A stretch of 64,000 nucleotides of DNA from Nonomuraea solani (GTDB lineage: Bacteria > Actinomycetota > Actinomycetes > Streptosporangiales > Streptosporangiaceae), in the NCBI RefSeq assembly GCF_900108335.1, contig NZ_FNVT01000002.1, positions 425,610 to 489,609 of the forward strand, written 5' to 3'. Made by a program: the position numbers and the translations under genes. Below the pieces are notes generated by a model, which worked only from the letters and a program-made list of their open reading frames with translations, ran no database searches and was not told the DNA's origin. This document shows, one piece after another, positions 18,229-28,977 of this stretch. Positions within the stretch are counted from its first letter, which is position 1, and the number at the start of each line of letters is the position of its first letter.

Positions 18229-19446
18229 GTGACCGCTCAGCGTGACTACGCCGCCCTCGTCCAGCGAGGGCTCTCGCTCGACCTCACCAGAGGCAAGCCG
18301 TCGCCGCGCCAGCTCGATCTCTCCGACGATCTGCTCAAACTGCCGGCGTCCTACCGGGCGGCCGACGGCACCGACGGCCGCAACTACGGCAACCTGCAGG
18401 GCCTGGCCGAGCTGCGCGAGCTGTTCGCGCCGCTGATCCAGGTGCCCGCGGAGCAGATCGTGGTCGGCGGGAACGCCAGCCTGGCCCTGATGCACGACAC
18501 GATCGTGCACGCGCTGCTGACGCCGCTGCCGGGCGCCGAGCGCCGGTGGGTGGAGGAGCCGGAGATCACGTTCCTGTGCCCGGTCCCCGGATATGACCGG
18601 CATTTCACGATTTGTGAGCGCTTTGGGATCAAGATGGTGCCGGTGCCCATGAACGCCGAGGGCCCCGACATGGACGTGGTCGAGCGGCTGGTCGCCGAGG
18701 ACGCGAGCGTCAAGGGCATCTGGTGCGTGCCGAAGTACAGCAACCCGTCGGGCGTCGTCTACAGCGACGAGACGGTGCGCAGGCTGGCCGCCATGCCGAC
18801 CGCCGCCCCCGATTTCCGGATTTTTTGGGATAACGCCTACGCGGTGCACCACCTCACCGACGAGCCCGCCGAGCTGGCCGACCTGCTGGCGCTCAGCGCC
18901 GAGCGGGGCAACGCCGACCGGGTGTTCGTGTACGCCTCCACCTCCAAGGTGACGCTCGCGGGCTCGGGGGTGTCGTTCTTCGGCTCCTCACCGGCGAACG
19001 TGAAGTGGTTCCTGCACAACACCTCGAAGCAGTCCATCGGCCCCGACAAGATCAACCAGCTCCGCCACGTCGAGTTCCTGCGCGACGCCAAGGGTGTGGC
19101 CGCGCACATGCGCCGGCACGCCGAGCTGATCGGGCCGAAGTTCGAGCTGGTGGACAAGGTGCTGACCGAGCGGCTGGGCGACCTGGCCACCTGGACGAGC
19201 CCGAAGGGCGGCTACTTCATCAGCCTGGAGGTGCCGCACGCGGCCGAGGTCGTGGCCAAGGCCAAGGCGGCGGGCATCGCGCTGACGCCGGCGGGCGCCA
19301 CCCACCCCTACGGCGACGACCCGGACGACCGGACGATCCGGATCGCGCCGACCTACCCCGAGCTGGACGAGCTGGAGCAGGCCATCGACGGCCTGGCCGT
19401 CTGTGTCCGGCTGGTGGCCGAGGAACGGGGCCGGCCCTCCCTTTAG
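18229..19446 (+). CDS. aspT: aspartate aminotransferase, subgroup Ic
   Basis: A 405-residue PLP enzyme that matches the Corynebacterium-type aspartate aminotransferase family. Shared blocks are LDLTRGKPSPRQLDLSDDLL near residue 17, PVPGYDRHF near 122, DNAYAVHHLTD near 201 and the PLP-lysine site STSKVTLAGSGVSFF with Lys240. It interconverts aspartate/oxaloacetate and glutamate/2-oxoglutarate. The GTG at 18229 has GGAGGAG 7 bases upstream, which is why the longer upstream frame from 18136 is rejected. The stop overlaps by 4 bases the end of the convergent membrane protein gene. Confidence 0.92.
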   Translation: MTAQRDYAALVQRGLSLDLTRGKPSPRQLDLSDDLLKLPASYRAADGTDGRNYGNLQGLAELRELFAPLIQVPAEQIVVGGNASLALMHDTIVHALLTPLPGAERRWVEEPEITFLCPVPGYDRHFTICERFGIKMVPVPMNAEGPDMDVVERLVAEDASVKGIWCVPKYSNPSGVVYSDETVRRLAAMPTAAPDFRIFWDNAYAVHHLTDEPAELADLLALSAERGNADRVFVYASTSKVTLAGSGVSFFGSSPANVKWFLHNTSKQSIGPDKINQLRHVEFLRDAKGVAAHMRRHAELIGPKFELVDKVLTERLGDLATWTSPKGGYFISLEVPHAAEVVAKAKAAGIALTPAGATHPYGDDPDDRTIRIAPTYPELDELEQAIDGLAVCVRLVAEERGRPSL

Positions 19447-20024
19447 CGCTCCTGGCGGCCGTTGCCCCGGAAACCGAAGATGTACTCGCGCGTCTCGCTC
19501 GGATGGAACGAGACGCCGACCCCCGGTTCGAAGGCGACGTTGTCGCGGGCGCAGTAGGCCAGCTTCTCCCAGACGGCCAGGGCCTGCTCCCTGGCCGGGG
19601 CCTCGACGTGGTCGCGCTTGCGGGCGCCGTACGAACCCAGCACGTTGAGCAGCCCGAAGCCCCAGAACAGGCCCGTCAGGCAGAACGGGGCGAGGAGCAC
19701 CTCGCCCCACTTCGGGTCCTGCCCCATCGCGATCACCAGCGACACGACCAGATGCACCAGGGCCGCCACCAGCAGCAGCACGTAGCCCTGGTTCCTGGCC
19801 CACGGCGTGTAGTGCCTGCTCGGGAACGACAGCCAGACCGCGAGCTGCGTACGGCTCATGACATGCTTCGACGCGCCCAGGGTCGCGGCCATGGGCAGAT
19901 CGGCGACCTCGCGCGCCCCCGGTAACCTGACCCGCCCGATCTTGTACGTGGTCCCGGCGGCGACCGCCCCAGGAACCGCGACGACCTGGTCAGTCTCCGA
20001 ACATACCGGGCACCTGACTTCCAC
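19443..20024 (-). CDS. zinc-ribbon-like two-helix membrane protein
   Basis: A 193-residue protein of unknown function. The N-terminus has a CPVC pair (residues 5-8), half of a possible zinc ribbon, and a later SEXTDQVV-like turn. Two adjacent hydrophobic helices span about residues 78-100 and 106-130. The C-terminal third is soluble and contains an aromatic-rich segment (FEPGVGVSFHPSETREYIFGF). The arrangement of zinc finger plus two-helix hairpin occurs in several actinobacterial membrane proteins that carry no assigned function. It is convergent with aspT and divergent from the FAD oxidase gene; the shared 52-base spacer at 20025-20076 must hold both promoters. Confidence 0.6.
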   Translation of the reverse strand: MEVRCPVCSETDQVVAVPGAVAAGTTYKIGRVRLPGAREVADLPMAATLGASKHVMSRTQLAVWLSFPSRHYTPWARNQGYVLLLVAALVHLVVSLVIAMGQDPKWGEVLLAPFCLTGLFWGFGLLNVLGSYGARKRDHVEAPAREQALAVWEKLAYCARDNVAFEPGVGVSFHPSETREYIFGFRGNGRQER

Positions 20025-20063
20025 TCGGGCAGTCTGGCCTTAAGGAACGCACTGCGCAAACCA

Positions 20064-20069
20064 TAGAGT
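20064..20069 (+). promoter_or_regulatory. probable -10 box, leaderless oxidase start
   Basis: TAGAGT ends 7 bases before the GTG at 20077, with no ribosome site between; this decides the start chosen for the FAD oxidase. Confidence 0.4.
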
Positions 20070-20076
20070 GCATGGT

Positions 20077-21438
20077 GTGAGACCGATTGATGCCTTGGTG
20101 AACTCTCTGTCCGAAGCCCAGGTCGTGACCGACCCGGACGTGATCGACTCCTATGCCCGCGACCGCACGTTCCTGGAGCCGGGCAAGGCGCTCGGCGTGG
20201 TGCTCGCCACCTCGCGCGACGACGTGGTGACGACCATGAAGTGGGCCACCGAGCACCGGGTGCCCGTGGTTCCGCGCGGCGCGGGCACCGGGCTGGCGGG
20301 CGCGTCCGTCGCCAGTGACGGCGCGATCGTCCTGTCACTGGCCAAGATGACCGCGATCAGGGAGCTCTCCCCCGCCGACGAGATCGCCGTGGTGGAGCCG
20401 GGCGTCATCAACGCGGACCTCGACCGGGCGGCCAGGGAACACGGCCTCATGTACGCGCCGGACCCCTCTTCGTACGAGATCTCCACGATCGGCGGCAACC
20501 TGGCCACCAACGCCGGTGGGCTGCGCTGCGTGAAATACGGCGTGACCAGGGACTCCGCACTCGGCCTCGAAGTCGTGCTGGCCGACGGCCGGATCCTGAA
20601 CACCGGCCGGCGCACGATGAAGGGCGTCACGGGCTACGACCTGACCGGCCTGTTCGTCGGCTCCGAGGGCACGCTCGGCGTGATCACCGCCGCCACGGTA
20701 CGGCTGCGCCGCGCGCCCATCGCGCCGCCGTCGACGTTCGCGGCCGAGTTCGGCTCGCTGCGGGACGCCGGGGCCGCCGTGTCGGCGATCATGGCGGCCG
20801 GCTGCCAGCCGTCGCTCATGGAGCTGCTCGACCGGGCCACGCTCCAGGCCATCGACGACTGGCGCAACATCGGGCTCGAATCCTCGACGCAGGCCATGCT
20901 GATCGGCCAGTCGGACGCGACCGACGCCGACGCCATGGTCGAGCGCATGGAGCGGCTGTGCATGGAGCACGGCGCCTCGTTCGTGGCCGTGTCGTCCAGC
21001 CCGGAGGAGGCCGAGGAGCTGATCGGGGTGCGGCGGCTGGCGTACGGGGCCAAGGAGCGCATGGGCGCCTGCCTGGTCGAGGACATCTGCGTGCCCCGGT
21101 CCGCGCTGCCCGACATGATCACCGCGATCGAGGCGGCGGCCGTACGGCACGACGTGCGGATCGCCACGGTGGCGCACGCGGGCGACGGCAACGTGCACCC
21201 GGTCTTCATCTTCGAGCACGGCACCCTGGAGCCACCGGCGGAGGTGTGGGCGGCGGCGGACGAGGTGTTCAGGCAGGCCCTGGCGCTCGGCGGCACGCTC
21301 ACCGGCGAACACGGGGTCGGGCTGTTGAAGCAGCGGTGGCTGGAGCTGGAGGCGGGGCCGGTGGGCACCGAGATCCAGCGCGGGATCAAGGCGGTCTTCG
21401 ACCCGCTGGGCCTGCTCAACCCGGGCAAGGCCATCTGA
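20077..21438 (+). CDS. FAD-linked oxidase, GlcD/lactate dehydrogenase-like
   Basis: A 453-residue flavoprotein of the FAD_binding_4/FAD-oxidase_C group that includes glycolate oxidase GlcD and D-lactate dehydrogenases. The PP-loop PRGAGTGLAGASV lies near residue 68 and GGNLATNAGGLRCVKYG near 140. The C-terminal cap carries HAGDGNVHPVF near 367 and GEHGVG near 410, and the protein ends with the family motif LNPGKAI. It probably oxidises a 2-hydroxy acid to the keto acid; substrate and electron acceptor are not determined. It is a single gene followed by a 168-base spacer. Confidence 0.9.
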   Translation: MRPIDALVNSLSEAQVVTDPDVIDSYARDRTFLEPGKALGVVLATSRDDVVTTMKWATEHRVPVVPRGAGTGLAGASVASDGAIVLSLAKMTAIRELSPADEIAVVEPGVINADLDRAAREHGLMYAPDPSSYEISTIGGNLATNAGGLRCVKYGVTRDSALGLEVVLADGRILNTGRRTMKGVTGYDLTGLFVGSEGTLGVITAATVRLRRAPIAPPSTFAAEFGSLRDAGAAVSAIMAAGCQPSLMELLDRATLQAIDDWRNIGLESSTQAMLIGQSDATDADAMVERMERLCMEHGASFVAVSSSPEEAEELIGVRRLAYGAKERMGACLVEDICVPRSALPDMITAIEAAAVRHDVRIATVAHAGDGNVHPVFIFEHGTLEPPAEVWAAADEVFRQALALGGTLTGEHGVGLLKQRWLELEAGPVGTEIQRGIKAVFDPLGLLNPGKAI

Positions 21439-21606
21439 TCCCGGCTTGACCAAGCCGTGACCTTGCCCACAGAAGCGCACACGACCTGCGGGGGAACACT
21501 GACTTTCTTCGTCAGAACGTGAAACTTCTGTCAGGTCCGGCAGACGTCCCAAGTGTCACGCTGGTAGCGTTTTGCCACATCTATTGGGTTGTGATGGGGG
21601 TCTGAC

Positions 21607-24033
21607 GTGAATCAGTTCCAGCCGCTGGCGGCGGACGATCCGCGGCGGCTGGGGGCGTACGACATCGTCGCCCGGCTCGGCGAGGGTGGCCAGGGCGTTG
21701 TCTACTTGGGCAAGAGCGACTCCGGGGAGCAGGCGGCGGTCAAGCTGCTGCACCATGCCCTGGTGGCCGACGCCGACGCCAGGACGCGGTTCCTGCGCGA
21801 GGTGGCGGTGGCTCAGCGGGTCGCCCGGTTCTGTACCGCTCCCGTGCTGCACGCCGACCTTGACGGGAGCCGGCCGTACATCGTGAGCGAGTACGTGCCC
21901 GGGCCGTCGCTGCGCGAGCTTGTCATCAACGAGGGTCCGCGGCGGGGCGCGGCGCTGGAACGGCTGGCCATCAGTACGGCCACCGCGCTCGCGGCCATTC
22001 ACCGCGCGGGGATCCTGCACCGCGACTTCAAGCCGGCGAACGTGCTCATGGGGCCCGAGGGTCCCGTGGTGATCGACTTCGGCATCGCCCGCGCGCTCGA
22101 CTCTCCCGGCGCGACGGCCACGGGGATGGCCATGGGGACGCCGTCTTACCTGGCGCCCGAGCAGCTCAGCGGGGCGGCGGTGTCCGAGGCGGCCGACGTG
22201 TTCGCGTGGGGCGTCACGATGGTGTTCGCCGCGACGGGCAAGCCCGCGTTCGGCGCCGACTCCATTCCCGTGGTGATGAACCGGATCCTGAACGAGGAGC
22301 CGGAGCTCGGGAAGATGGAGGGCGGCGTGCTGGGCGACCTGGTGGCCGCCTGCCTGTCCAAGGATCCGGCGCAGCGGCCGAGCGCGGACGAGCTCATCGT
22401 CCAGCTCACGGGCCAGCCCGCACCCAAGTCGGCCATCGAACCGGTGACCGGCTCCCAGAACACCGCCGGAGCCGCCGCCGCTGCTGCGGCCGGTGCCGCC
22501 GGTGCCGCCGCCACTGGTGCCGGGCAGTCTTACCCCGGCCCCTGGACCCAGCCGAACCCCATCCCCGCGAACGGCGCGCTCCAGACCGGCCCGCAGTCCG
22601 TGGCCCCGCCCCAGACGGGCGACTACGGCCAGGCCGCGGCCGCCGCCGCGCAGGGCGCCCAGGCCGGAATGCCCGGCGGCCCCCAGACGAGCGCGCCTCA
22701 GGGCGGCCCGCAGTCCGCCGGACCCCACGGCGGCACACTCCACGGTGGCCCGCAGGCGAGCGGCCCTCAAGGTCCCCAGGCAGGTGGCCCCCAGGGTCCC
22801 CACGCCGGGGCGCCCTACGGCGTGCCCCAGCCCGGGATACCGGGCGGCCCTGGAATGGCGGGCGGCCCCGGAATGCCGGGTGGACCGCAGCAGCCGGGAG
22901 TGCCCGGCCAGGCCGGTCCGATGGGCGGCCCGCAGGCCGGTGCCATGGGCGGTCAGCAGGGCAGCCCCATGGGTGGCCCGCAGGCCGGTCCCATGGGTAG
23001 CCCGCAGGCCGGGCCGATGGGCGGGCAGCCTGGAGCCCGCGGTGGGCCGCAGGGTGGGCAGGCGCAGGCCGGGCAGCGGTTCGCGACCGGTGGCGCCGGT
23101 GGTGGTAAGTCGGGTGGGCCCGAGGACGGAGCGCCCGCCAAGCAGCGTCGTACCCTGACCCTGGCCCTGTCGGGAGCCGCCGCCGCGGCCGCTCTCGTGG
23201 TCGTCGGTGCCGTCCTGGTGCAGGCGAACAACAAGGAGATCCCGGTCGTCGCCGTGGGCAACTCCTCGAACAAGACCAACTCGGGCAACGGCTCCGGCGC
23301 GGGACAGCCCGGCGAGCCGCCGGCCACCGCCGACCAGCAGACCTCGGTCCCCGTGCTCCCGAGCACCGACGCCACTCCTTCGGTGCCGGTCCTGGACATC
23401 GAGCCGGACAAGGACAAGAAGTCCGCCAAGCCCACCAAGGAGCCCATCGCCCAGGTGCCCACCGTGGTCACGGAGGCCCCGCGGCCCCAGACGACCACGA
23501 AGGCCCCCAGGCCCGAGCCCACGCCGACCAAGACCAAGAAGAAGGTCGTCGACCCGACGCTGGTCGAGCCCGACACGGAGCCGACGGGCAAGCCGACGGC
23601 CTCCTCCGGGCCGCAGCCCACGGTCGCGCCCACGAAGAAGCCGACGACCAAGCCCACCACGAAGCCCACCACGAAGCCCACGCCCAAGCCGACGGTGAAG
23701 CCGCCGTACAAGAGCACCTTCACCGCGACGCAGGTCTGCGGCTCCGGCTACAAGGTGATCGACAGTCACGCGCTCGGCCGCGCCACCATCTACCTGGCCT
23801 ACAACGCCGGCACGAAGATGAACTGCGTGGCGACCCTGTCGGCCATGGTGTATCCGGGCAAGATGCAGATGAACGCCATCCTGCAGGTCAAGGGCGGCGG
23901 CAGCGGGAGCAACCCGGGCAGGTTCACCGCGTACGCGGGCCCGGTGCGTCTGTCGGCGTACAAGAAGTGCGTGATCTGGGGCGGTAGCTGGGGCGGCCAG
24001 ACGTGGAAGTCCGGCTGGAGCCACTGCACCTGA
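21607..24033 (+). CDS. membrane Ser/Thr kinase with exported SapA-like domain
   Basis: An 808-residue receptor-type kinase. Residues 18-265 form a complete Hanks kinase: glycine loop GEGGQGVVYLG, ATP-binding Lys46, catalytic HRDFKPANV (Asp140, Asn145), DFG at 157-159 and GTPSYLAPEQL. Residues 275-510 are a long Gly/Pro/Gln/Met-rich linker with GGPQ and MGGPQAGP repeats. A single membrane helix follows (about 517-538), then an exported Thr/Pro/Lys-rich stalk with KPTT repeats, and a 105-residue C-terminal domain (from about 703) with four cysteines (VCGSGYKVIDSHAL, NCVATL, KKCVIWGG, WSHC). That domain resembles spore-associated protein A of Streptomyces. PASTA repeats, the usual sensor, are absent. 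The SapA match is from memory of the family. Confidence 0.88.
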   Translation: MNQFQPLAADDPRRLGAYDIVARLGEGGQGVVYLGKSDSGEQAAVKLLHHALVADADARTRFLREVAVAQRVARFCTAPVLHADLDGSRPYIVSEYVPGPSLRELVINEGPRRGAALERLAISTATALAAIHRAGILHRDFKPANVLMGPEGPVVIDFGIARALDSPGATATGMAMGTPSYLAPEQLSGAAVSEAADVFAWGVTMVFAATGKPAFGADSIPVVMNRILNEEPELGKMEGGVLGDLVAACLSKDPAQRPSADELIVQLTGQPAPKSAIEPVTGSQNTAGAAAAAAAGAAGAAATGAGQSYPGPWTQPNPIPANGALQTGPQSVAPPQTGDYGQAAAAAAQGAQAGMPGGPQTSAPQGGPQSAGPHGGTLHGGPQASGPQGPQAGGPQGPHAGAPYGVPQPGIPGGPGMAGGPGMPGGPQQPGVPGQAGPMGGPQAGAMGGQQGSPMGGPQAGPMGSPQAGPMGGQPGARGGPQGGQAQAGQRFATGGAGGGKSGGPEDGAPAKQRRTLTLALSGAAAAAALVVVGAVLVQANNKEIPVVAVGNSSNKTNSGNGSGAGQPGEPPATADQQTSVPVLPSTDATPSVPVLDIEPDKDKKSAKPTKEPIAQVPTVVTEAPRPQTTTKAPRPEPTPTKTKKKVVDPTLVEPDTEPTGKPTASSGPQPTVAPTKKPTTKPTTKPTTKPTPKPTVKPPYKSTFTATQVCGSGYKVIDSHALGRATIYLAYNAGTKMNCVATLSAMVYPGKMQMNAILQVKGGGSGSNPGRFTAYAGPVRLSAYKKCVIWGGSWGGQTWKSGWSHCT

Positions 24034-24051
24034 TCCTCTGACGAAAGGAAG

Positions 24052-24088
24052 AGCCGCCGTCCGGTACGACCGGGCGGCGGCTTTCTCT
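24052..24088 (+). terminator. intrinsic terminator after kinase gene
   Basis: A 13-base stem (24052-24064 with 24070-24082, one T-G wobble, loop TACGA) is followed by a T-rich run TTTCTCT. It lies 19 bases after the kinase stop and fits a factor-independent terminator. Confidence 0.75.
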
Positions 24089-24110
24089 GTTCCCGGGGAC
24101 CGCGCTGCGC

Positions 24111-24133
24111 TAGCGTGATTGACGTGATCGTCA
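24111..24133 (+). promoter_or_regulatory. leaderless promoter and TetR autoregulatory palindrome
   Basis: TAGCGT (24111-24116) lies 7 bases before the GTG at 24124, consistent with a leaderless mRNA. The palindrome TGACG-TGAT-CGTCA (24120-24133) covers the start codon, so the TetR product may repress its own operon by binding there. Confidence 0.45.
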
Positions 24134-24770
24134 GATCTCCGGTGCCGACCTCGAAGGGCCGGCGGACGCGCGCCGCGCTGCTGCAGGCCGGGCGCGAGGC
24201 GTTCGAGGAGCACGGCTACGACGCCGTGCGGATCGACGACGTGTGCCGGCGGGCCCGGGTCTCCCACGGCACCTTCTACACCTACTTCGACTCCAAGGAA
24301 GCGCTGTTCGGCGAGGTGGCGGAGGCGGTGGTCGGCGAGATGTTCGCGGCCAGCGTGGTGGGCGCGGCGGCCCCCGACGACCCGTACGCCCGCATCGAGG
24401 CGGCCAACCGCCTCTACCTGCGCGCCTGGGCGGCCAACTCACGGCTGGTCCGGATGCTCGAACAGGCCGCCACCGCCGACGGCCGGTTCGGGCGGCTGCT
24501 GCTGGAGCTGCGCGAGGTGTTCGTGCGCCGGGGCGCTGACGGGCTGCGGCGGCTGCAGGAGCAGGGGCTGGCCGACCCGTCGCTCGACCCCCGGCTGACC
24601 GCCGTGATGCTGGGCGGGATGGTGGAGCACTTCGCCCACGTGTGGCTCGACCTGGGCGAAGAGTTGGGCGAGGAGTCGGGCGAGGAGGCGGCCGTTGACC
24701 ATCTGACCCGGTTGTGGGCGCGGGCCATCGGATTGACGCCGACGTCAATTCCGGCCACCGAGGAGGGCGC

Positions 24771-24774
<4 letters not shown>
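24124..24774 (+). CDS. TetR family regulator of the AtuA operon
   Basis: A 216-residue TetR-type repressor. The N-terminal helix-turn-helix is typical: RRTRAALLQAGREAFEEHGY, then IDDVCRRARVSHGTFYTYFDSKEALF at about residues 39-64. The C-terminal ligand domain (residues 70-200) has the short segment LRAWAANSRLVRMLEQ seen in regulators of fatty-acid and acyl-CoA genes. The stop overlaps the start of the carboxylase beta gene by 4 bases (GTGATA), so it is the first gene of its own target operon. A GTG at 24115 is a possible alternative start, but it falls within the -10 box. Confidence 0.88.
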
Positions 24775-26359
<1,585 letters not shown>

Positions 26360-26363
<4 letters not shown>

Positions 26364-28219
26364 TCACTCGTCTGCTCGTCGCGAACCGGGGTGAGATCGC
26401 CCGGCGCGTGTTCCGCACCTGCCGGGCGCTCGGCATCTCCACTGTCGCCGTGTTCTCCGACCCCGACGCGGACGCGCCGCACGTGGCCGAGGCCGATCTG
26501 GCGGTACGCCTGCCCGGCGCCCGGCCCGCCGGCACCTACCTGGACATCGAGCGGGTGCTGGCGGCCTGCCGGGCCTCCGGCGCGGACGCCGTGCATCCCG
26601 GCTACGGCTTCCTGTCCGAGAACGCGGACTTCGCGCGGGCCGTGCTGGCGGCCGGCCTGGTGTGGGTCGGCCCGCCGCCCGAGGCGATCGCGGCCATGGG
26701 GTCCAAGATCGAGGCCAAGCGGCTGATGGCGGAGGCCGGCGTGCCCGTCCTGCCGTCGCTCGACCCCGCCGCTCCCGGCGAGTTCCCGCTGCTGGTGAAG
26801 GCGTCGGCGGGCGGGGGCGGGCGCGGCATGCGGATCGTGCGCGCGGCCGGGGAGCTGGCCGGCGCGGTCGAGTCGGCGCGGCGGGAGGCCGCGTCGGCGT
26901 TCGGCGACGGCACGGTGTTCGCCGAGCCGCTGCTGGAGCGGGCCCGGCACGTCGAGGTGCAGATCCTGGCCGACCGGCACGGCGATGTGTGGGCGCTGGG
27001 CGAGCGCGAGTGCAGTGTGCAGCGGCGACACCAGAAGGTGATCGAGGAGTGCCCGTCGCCCGGGATCTCGGACGCGGTCAGGGAGCTGCTGTACGAGTCG
27101 GCGGTCAGGGCCGCCCAGAAGATCGGCTACGTCGGGGCCGGGACGGTGGAGTTCCTGGTCAAGGGCGACCGGGTGGCGTTCCTGGAGATGAACACCCGGC
27201 TCCAGGTCGAGCATCCGGTCACCGAGCTGGTCTACGGGGTCGATCTCGTACGGCTGCAGCTCGAAGTGACGGAAGGGGCCACGCTGCCGCCGGGGCCGCC
27301 CGCGCCGGCCGGGCACGCGGTCGAGGCGCGGCTGTACGCGGAGGACTCGGCCTACCTGCCGCAGACCGGGGTGCTGCGGCGGTTCGAGGTGCCCGGCGAC
27401 GTGCGGGTGGACGCCGGGGTGGAGTCGGGGTCCGTGGTGTCGCCGCACTACGACGCGATGCTGGCCAAGATCGTCGCCCATGGGCCGACGCGGGCGGCGG
27501 CGGTGCGCAAGCTGGTCGCCGCCCTGCGCGGGGCGAAACTGCACGGCCTGACGACGAACCGGGACTTGCTTCTAGAGATCCTGATAAATCGGGATTTTGT
27601 GGCGGGTGAGACGCACACCGGCTTCCTGGACGGCCCCGTGTGGGACACCGCGAAGCCGATCGACGACCTGGCGGTGCTGGCCGCCGCCCTCGCCGTGGCC
27701 GCCGGCAACCGCCGTGGCGCGCCGGCGCTGGCGGGCCTGCCGAGCGGCTGGCGCAACGTGCGCTCCCAGCCCCGCCGCGCCCGGTTCGAGGAGGCCGAGG
27801 TCGTCTACGACCCGCTCCCCGAGGGCGTCACCGTGCTCGGCGCGGACCCGTACCAGGTGATCCTGGAGCGTGACGGCGTCCGCCGTACGTTCGAGGTGGC
27901 CCACTACGACGGCCTGGTCTGTGTCGACCACGCCGGCGGGCGTGCCGAGCTGACCCCCGTCCCCCACCTCCCTGAGCCCGTCGAGCACGTCGCCCCCGGC
28001 TCCCTCCTGGCCCCCATGCCGGGCAGCGTGCTGCGCGTCGAGGTGGAGCCCGGCGACCGGGTGACGAAGGGCCAGGCGATCCTGGTGCTGGAGGCGATGA
28101 AGATGGAGCATCGGATCGCCGCGCCGTCGGACGGCGTGGTGGCCGAGATACAGGTGGAGAAGGGCCGGCAGGTGGACGCGGGCGCCGTGCTGGCGATCAT
28201 CCAGAAGGTGGACTCATGA
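26360..28219 (+). CDS. acyl-CoA carboxylase biotin carboxylase/BCCP (alpha) subunit
   Basis: A 619-residue alpha subunit. The biotin carboxylase domain starts with ITRLLVANRGEIARRVFRT; the ATP-grasp glycine loop KASAGGGGRGMRIV lies near residue 147, ECSVQRRHQKVIEE near 215, and [14 protein letters not shown] near 275. A middle region of about 120 residues joins it to a C-terminal biotinyl domain with EAMKMEH, biotin on Lys581. It makes carboxybiotin for the upstream beta subunit. The GTG overlaps the beta-subunit stop by 4 bases. The arrangement beta-alpha is typical of MCC, geranyl-CoA and related carboxylases. Confidence 0.93.
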
Positions 28220-28977
28220 GCCTGGTTCACAAGGACCTCGCGGCGGGCGTGGCGACCGTCACGCTGGACTCGCCGCCCAACCGCAACGCCCTGTCCGTAC
28301 GCCTGCTCGGCGAGCTGGCCGACCACCTCACCTGGGCGCTGGCCGAACCGGCGGCCCGGGTGATCGTGCTGACCGCCACGGGCAAGGTGTTCTGCTCCGG
28401 GGCCGACATCAAGGAGCAGCGCGGCTCCGACGCCCCGGTGACGGCGTCGTTCCCCGACGTCCTGCAGGTGATCTGGGACAGCCCCAAGCCGGTGATCTGC
28501 CGTCTCAACGGCACCGCCAGGGCGGGCGGGCTGGGGCTGGTGGCGGCGTGCGACTTCGCGATCGCGCCGCTGACAGCGTCGTTCGCGTTCACGGAGGTAC
28601 GCCTCGGCGTCGCGCCCGCGATGATCTCGGTGCCGGTACTGAGGAGACTGAGCTCCCGCGCGGCGGCCGAATACCTCCTGACCGGCGAGGTGTTCGACGC
28701 GGCCAGGGCCGCCGAGATCGGGCTGCTGTCGCGGGCCGTCCCGGACGACGAGCTGGACGCCACCGTCGCGCACTACGCCGGGATGCTGATGAAGGGCGGC
28801 CCCGAGGCGCTGGCGATCACGAAGCGGCTGGTCAGGGAGGTGCCCGAGGTGTCGTTCGCGGAGGGGCTGCGTCAGATGACCGAGTTGTCGGCCGAGCGCT
28901 TCACCTCGGCGGAGGGCCAGGAGGGCATCGCGGCGTACATGGGCAAGCGCTCCCCGAAGTGGGTGCCGGCGGGATGA
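28216..28977 (+). CDS. enoyl-CoA hydratase/isomerase family protein
   Basis: A 253-residue crotonase-fold enzyme. The oxyanion-hole regions are visible: NALSVRLLGELADHL near residue 24, CSGADIKEQRG near 60, and NGTARAGGLGLVAACDFAIA near 98. The usual second catalytic glutamate region reads FTEVRLGVAPAMISVPVLRR near 120. It likely hydrates the product of the carboxylase (for example a methylglutaconyl-CoA- or geranyl-CoA-derived enoyl-CoA). As the leucine cluster at 55-60 kb lacks a hydratase of its own, this enzyme might serve both pathways. It overlaps its neighbours by 4 bases on each side. Confidence 0.9.
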   Translation: MSLVHKDLAAGVATVTLDSPPNRNALSVRLLGELADHLTWALAEPAARVIVLTATGKVFCSGADIKEQRGSDAPVTASFPDVLQVIWDSPKPVICRLNGTARAGGLGLVAACDFAIAPLTASFAFTEVRLGVAPAMISVPVLRRLSSRAAAEYLLTGEVFDAARAAEIGLLSRAVPDDELDATVAHYAGMLMKGGPEALAITKRLVREVPEVSFAEGLRQMTELSAERFTSAEGQEGIAAYMGKRSPKWVPAG

